Both the position numbers and the translations under genes were made by a program. The notes below the pieces were generated by a model. That model was not told the origin of the DNA, made no database searches, and was given only the letters and a program-made list of their open reading frames with translations. 15,712 nt of DNA from positions 1 through 15,712 of the forward strand of contig MEKM01000066.1 of assembly GCA_001766965.1 (NCBI GenBank), given 5' to 3'. Position 1 is the stretch's first letter, and every line of letters begins with the position of its first letter. This DNA comes from Acidobacteria bacterium RIFCSPHIGHO2_01_FULL_67_28 (lineage in GTDB: Bacteria; Acidobacteriota; Terriglobia; Acidiferrales; 2-02-FULL-67-57). This document shows, in pieces, positions 14,800 to 15,712 of this stretch.

Positions 14800-14834
14800 C
14801 TTCGACTCACTCGCTGGCGTTCGCTCGCTCAGGG
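14798..14834 (-). repeat. REP-like repeat R4 (right end of unit 2)
   Basis: Begins CCCTTCGACTCACTCGCTGG and ends GCTCGCTCAGGG; inverted relative to R3. It covers the place where the start of GIY-YIG copy 2 should be. Confidence 0.7.
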
Positions 14835-14875
14835 TGATTTTTTCCTTCGGAAAAAATCATGGAGCGAGCGATGGG
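14824..14875. repeat. 52-bp direct repeat, copy B
   Basis: Identical to 14446-14497. It runs from the end of R4 through hairpin H4 into the last 16 bases of the intact tRNA-Gly. Confidence 0.9.
14835..14859. repeat. Hairpin H4 abutting tRNA-Gly
   Basis: Perfect 11-bp stem TGATTTTTTCC/GGAAAAAATCA with a 3-base loop, directly after the tRNA CCA. It may end tRNA transcription, though the T-run lies in the first arm and not after the stem, so it is not a textbook terminator. Confidence 0.6.
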
Positions 14876-14936
14876 ATTCGAACCCACGACACCTGCCTTG
14901 GCAAGGCAGTGCTCTACCAGGCTGAGCTACGCTCGC
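14860..14936 (-). tRNA. tRNA-Gly (anticodon GCC)
   Basis: 77 bases including an encoded CCA. Acceptor stem GCGAGCG/CGCTCGC, U8-A9, D stem GCTC/GAGC, anticodon stem CTGCC/GGCAG with loop TTGCCAA (anticodon GCC), T stem GTGGG/CCCAT with loop TTCGAAT, discriminator T. All stems pair, with one G-U in the T stem. Downstream it meets hairpin H4 without a gap, and its 3' end is duplicated at 14482-14497. Confidence 0.96.
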
Positions 14937-14950
14937 TCCGAGGCAGAATC

Positions 14951-14980
14951 ATTCTAGGCAGGCGACGCCGGGGGCGTCAA
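14951..14980 (-). promoter_or_regulatory. Sigma70-type promoter of tRNA-Gly
   Basis: On the minus strand TTGACG (14975-14980), an 18-base spacer and TAGAAT (14951-14956). Transcription would begin near 14944, eight bases before the mature tRNA 5' end, the short leader usual for tRNA genes. Confidence 0.7.
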
Positions 14981-15013
14981 TCCCTCACCGGGTTCGGGAC
15001 AAGCCCCGCAAGC

Positions 15014-15712
15014 TCAACCGCTGACCTTGGCGCCGGCGGCGCGGATGCAGTTGCGCCCGGCGCGCTTGGCCTCGGCCACGGCCTGGCTAGCTTGGGCCAC
15101 GAGTTCGGCGATCGAAGTCGCTTCCTCCGACCCCGCCACCCCGACCGAAACCGTCACCGGAATGTTCTGCCCGCCGAAGACCAGGTTGCGGTTCTCGATG
15201 CTCTTGCGGACTTTCTCCGCCGCCACCAGCGCCTGCTCCGGCTTGGTCTCGACCAGGGCGACGATGAACTCTTCGCCGCCGTAGCGCCCGACGATGTCGG
15301 TGGTGCGCGTGGACTCGACCAGGCAGCGCGCCACGTGGGCCAGGGCCTGGTCGCCGCAGGGCGTGCCGTAGGTGCCGTTGATCTGCCCCAGATGGTCGAT
15401 GTCCACCATCATGCAGGAGATGGGCTTCAAGTAGCGCTTGGAGCGCATCAGCTCGACGCTCACCCGCTCGAAGAAGTACCGCCGCGTGCAGACTCCCGTC
15501 AAAAAGTCGGTGTTGCGCATCCGCTCGAGAGACTGGGAGAGCTGGCGGACGCTGATGGCCAGCTGCCGCTTCTCCAGGGCGCGCTCGACCGCCACCATCA
15601 GCTCGTCCATGTTGCGCAGCGGCTTCAGCAGGAAGTCGCTCGCCCCCAGGCGCAGGGCGGCGATGGCGTTCTCGAAGCGCTCCTCCGCGGCGGCGGTCAT
15701 GATGATGACCTC
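15014..15712 (-). CDS. Response-regulator diguanylate cyclase (REC-GGDEF), 5' end outside window
   Basis: The last 232 residues of a protein whose start lies beyond the window. It opens with the end of a receiver domain: the conserved Thr in VIIMTA and Lys in LLKPL are present, while the phosphorylated Asp would be upstream. A helical linker follows (MDELMVAVERALEKRQ to RMRN), then a GGDEF domain starting DFLTGVCTRRYF. The active site reads GGEEF, the metal Asp is in MMVDIDHL, and the guanine-contact Asn (ING) and Asp (CGD) remain. RTTD lies five residues before GGEEF, the inhibitory I-site, so it should make c-di-GMP with product feedback. Two usual residues are changed: Asp after the Asn to Gly, and His in YGH to Thr. 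An ATG at 15700 lies inside the receiver domain and is not the start. Confidence 0.88.
   Translation of the reverse strand, partial: EVIIMTAAAEERFENAIAALRLGASDFLLKPLRNMDELMVAVERALEKRQLAISVRQLSQSLERMRNTDFLTGVCTRRYFFERVSVELMRSKRYLKPISCMMVDIDHLGQINGTYGTPCGDQALAHVARCLVESTRTTDIVGRYGGEEFIVALVETKPEQALVAAEKVRKSIENRNLVFGGQNIPVTVSVGVAGSEEATSIAELVAQASQAVAEAKRAGRNCIRAAGAKVSG

Larger units (their letters stand above)
14501..14859 (-). mobile_element. GIY-YIG unit 2: start-less nuclease copy bracketed by inverted repeats
   Basis: Order on the plus strand: H3, R3, GIY-YIG copy 2 on the minus strand, R4 in inverted orientation, H4, then immediately the CCA end of tRNA-Gly. The outer ends TCACCCTGAGCGAG and CTCGCTCAGGGTGA are exact inverted copies over 14 bases. 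The unit lies between the intact tRNA 3' end and its 16-base remnant, as an insertion at a tRNA end would. Confidence 0.4.

Noticed and set aside
14835..14859. Textbook Rho-independent terminator of tRNA-Gly
   Set aside because: The stem is perfect, but the T-run is within the first arm and no U-tract follows on the minus strand, so I record only a hairpin.
14046..14880. CRISPR-like array
   Set aside because: There are only four copies of the repeat, in opposite orientations and unevenly spaced, with nuclease genes between them and no cas genes in view.

Overview
The window is GC-rich and looks like a chromosomal segment of an acidobacterium or a relative. The main reason is three tandem secreted proteins of the DUF3857 plus transglutaminase-like type, two of them sharing the mature N-terminal phrase KDDWLPITPEELALKDNP, an arrangement I associate with Acidobacteriota. 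The phylum is an inference from protein style, not from a marker gene. Genes are tightly packed, with short overlaps and good Shine-Dalgarno sequences.

Layout. 2-163 (+): 3' end of a RidA-type deaminase. 173-6144 (-): three overlapping paralogous DUF3857/transglutaminase-like exported proteins, read from the 6.1 kb end. Only the last (173-2191) keeps the Cys-His-Asp triad; the other two have lost Cys and His. 6277-7569 (-): a secreted amidohydrolase of the imidazolonepropionase/prolidase-like group. 7820-12201 (+): two overlapping genes for a large ATP-dependent, iron-sulfur electron-activating system of the HgdC/BadF type: a tandem-ASKHA activase joined to a DUF2229 region, then a separate HgdB-like protein. 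12198-13863 (-): a likely operon of a tetraheme NapC/NirT/NrfH-type cytochrome, a membrane-anchored cyclic-nucleotide-binding protein and a four-helix membrane protein, behind a good sigma70-type promoter. 14046-14859: two tandem units, each a small GIY-YIG nuclease gene bracketed by inverted palindromic repeats that end in hairpins. 14860-14936 (-): tRNA-Gly(GCC) with its promoter. 15014-15712 (-): the C-terminal part of a response-regulator diguanylate cyclase, cut by the window end.

How the genes fit together. The redox genes (HgdC-type activase and tetraheme quinol cytochrome) suggest an organism with anaerobic or low-oxygen electron metabolism. The cyclic-nucleotide-binding protein and the GGDEF protein are separate signalling elements and nothing shown links them. 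The most unusual stretch is 14.05-14.94 kb. Each GIY-YIG unit is flanked by inverted copies of one REP-like repeat, the repeat supplies the last codons and stop of each nuclease gene, and the tRNA-Gly 3' end with the hairpin next to it is duplicated exactly (52 bp) between the two units. This looks like a small, possibly mobile, repeat-nuclease system that has settled behind a tRNA gene.
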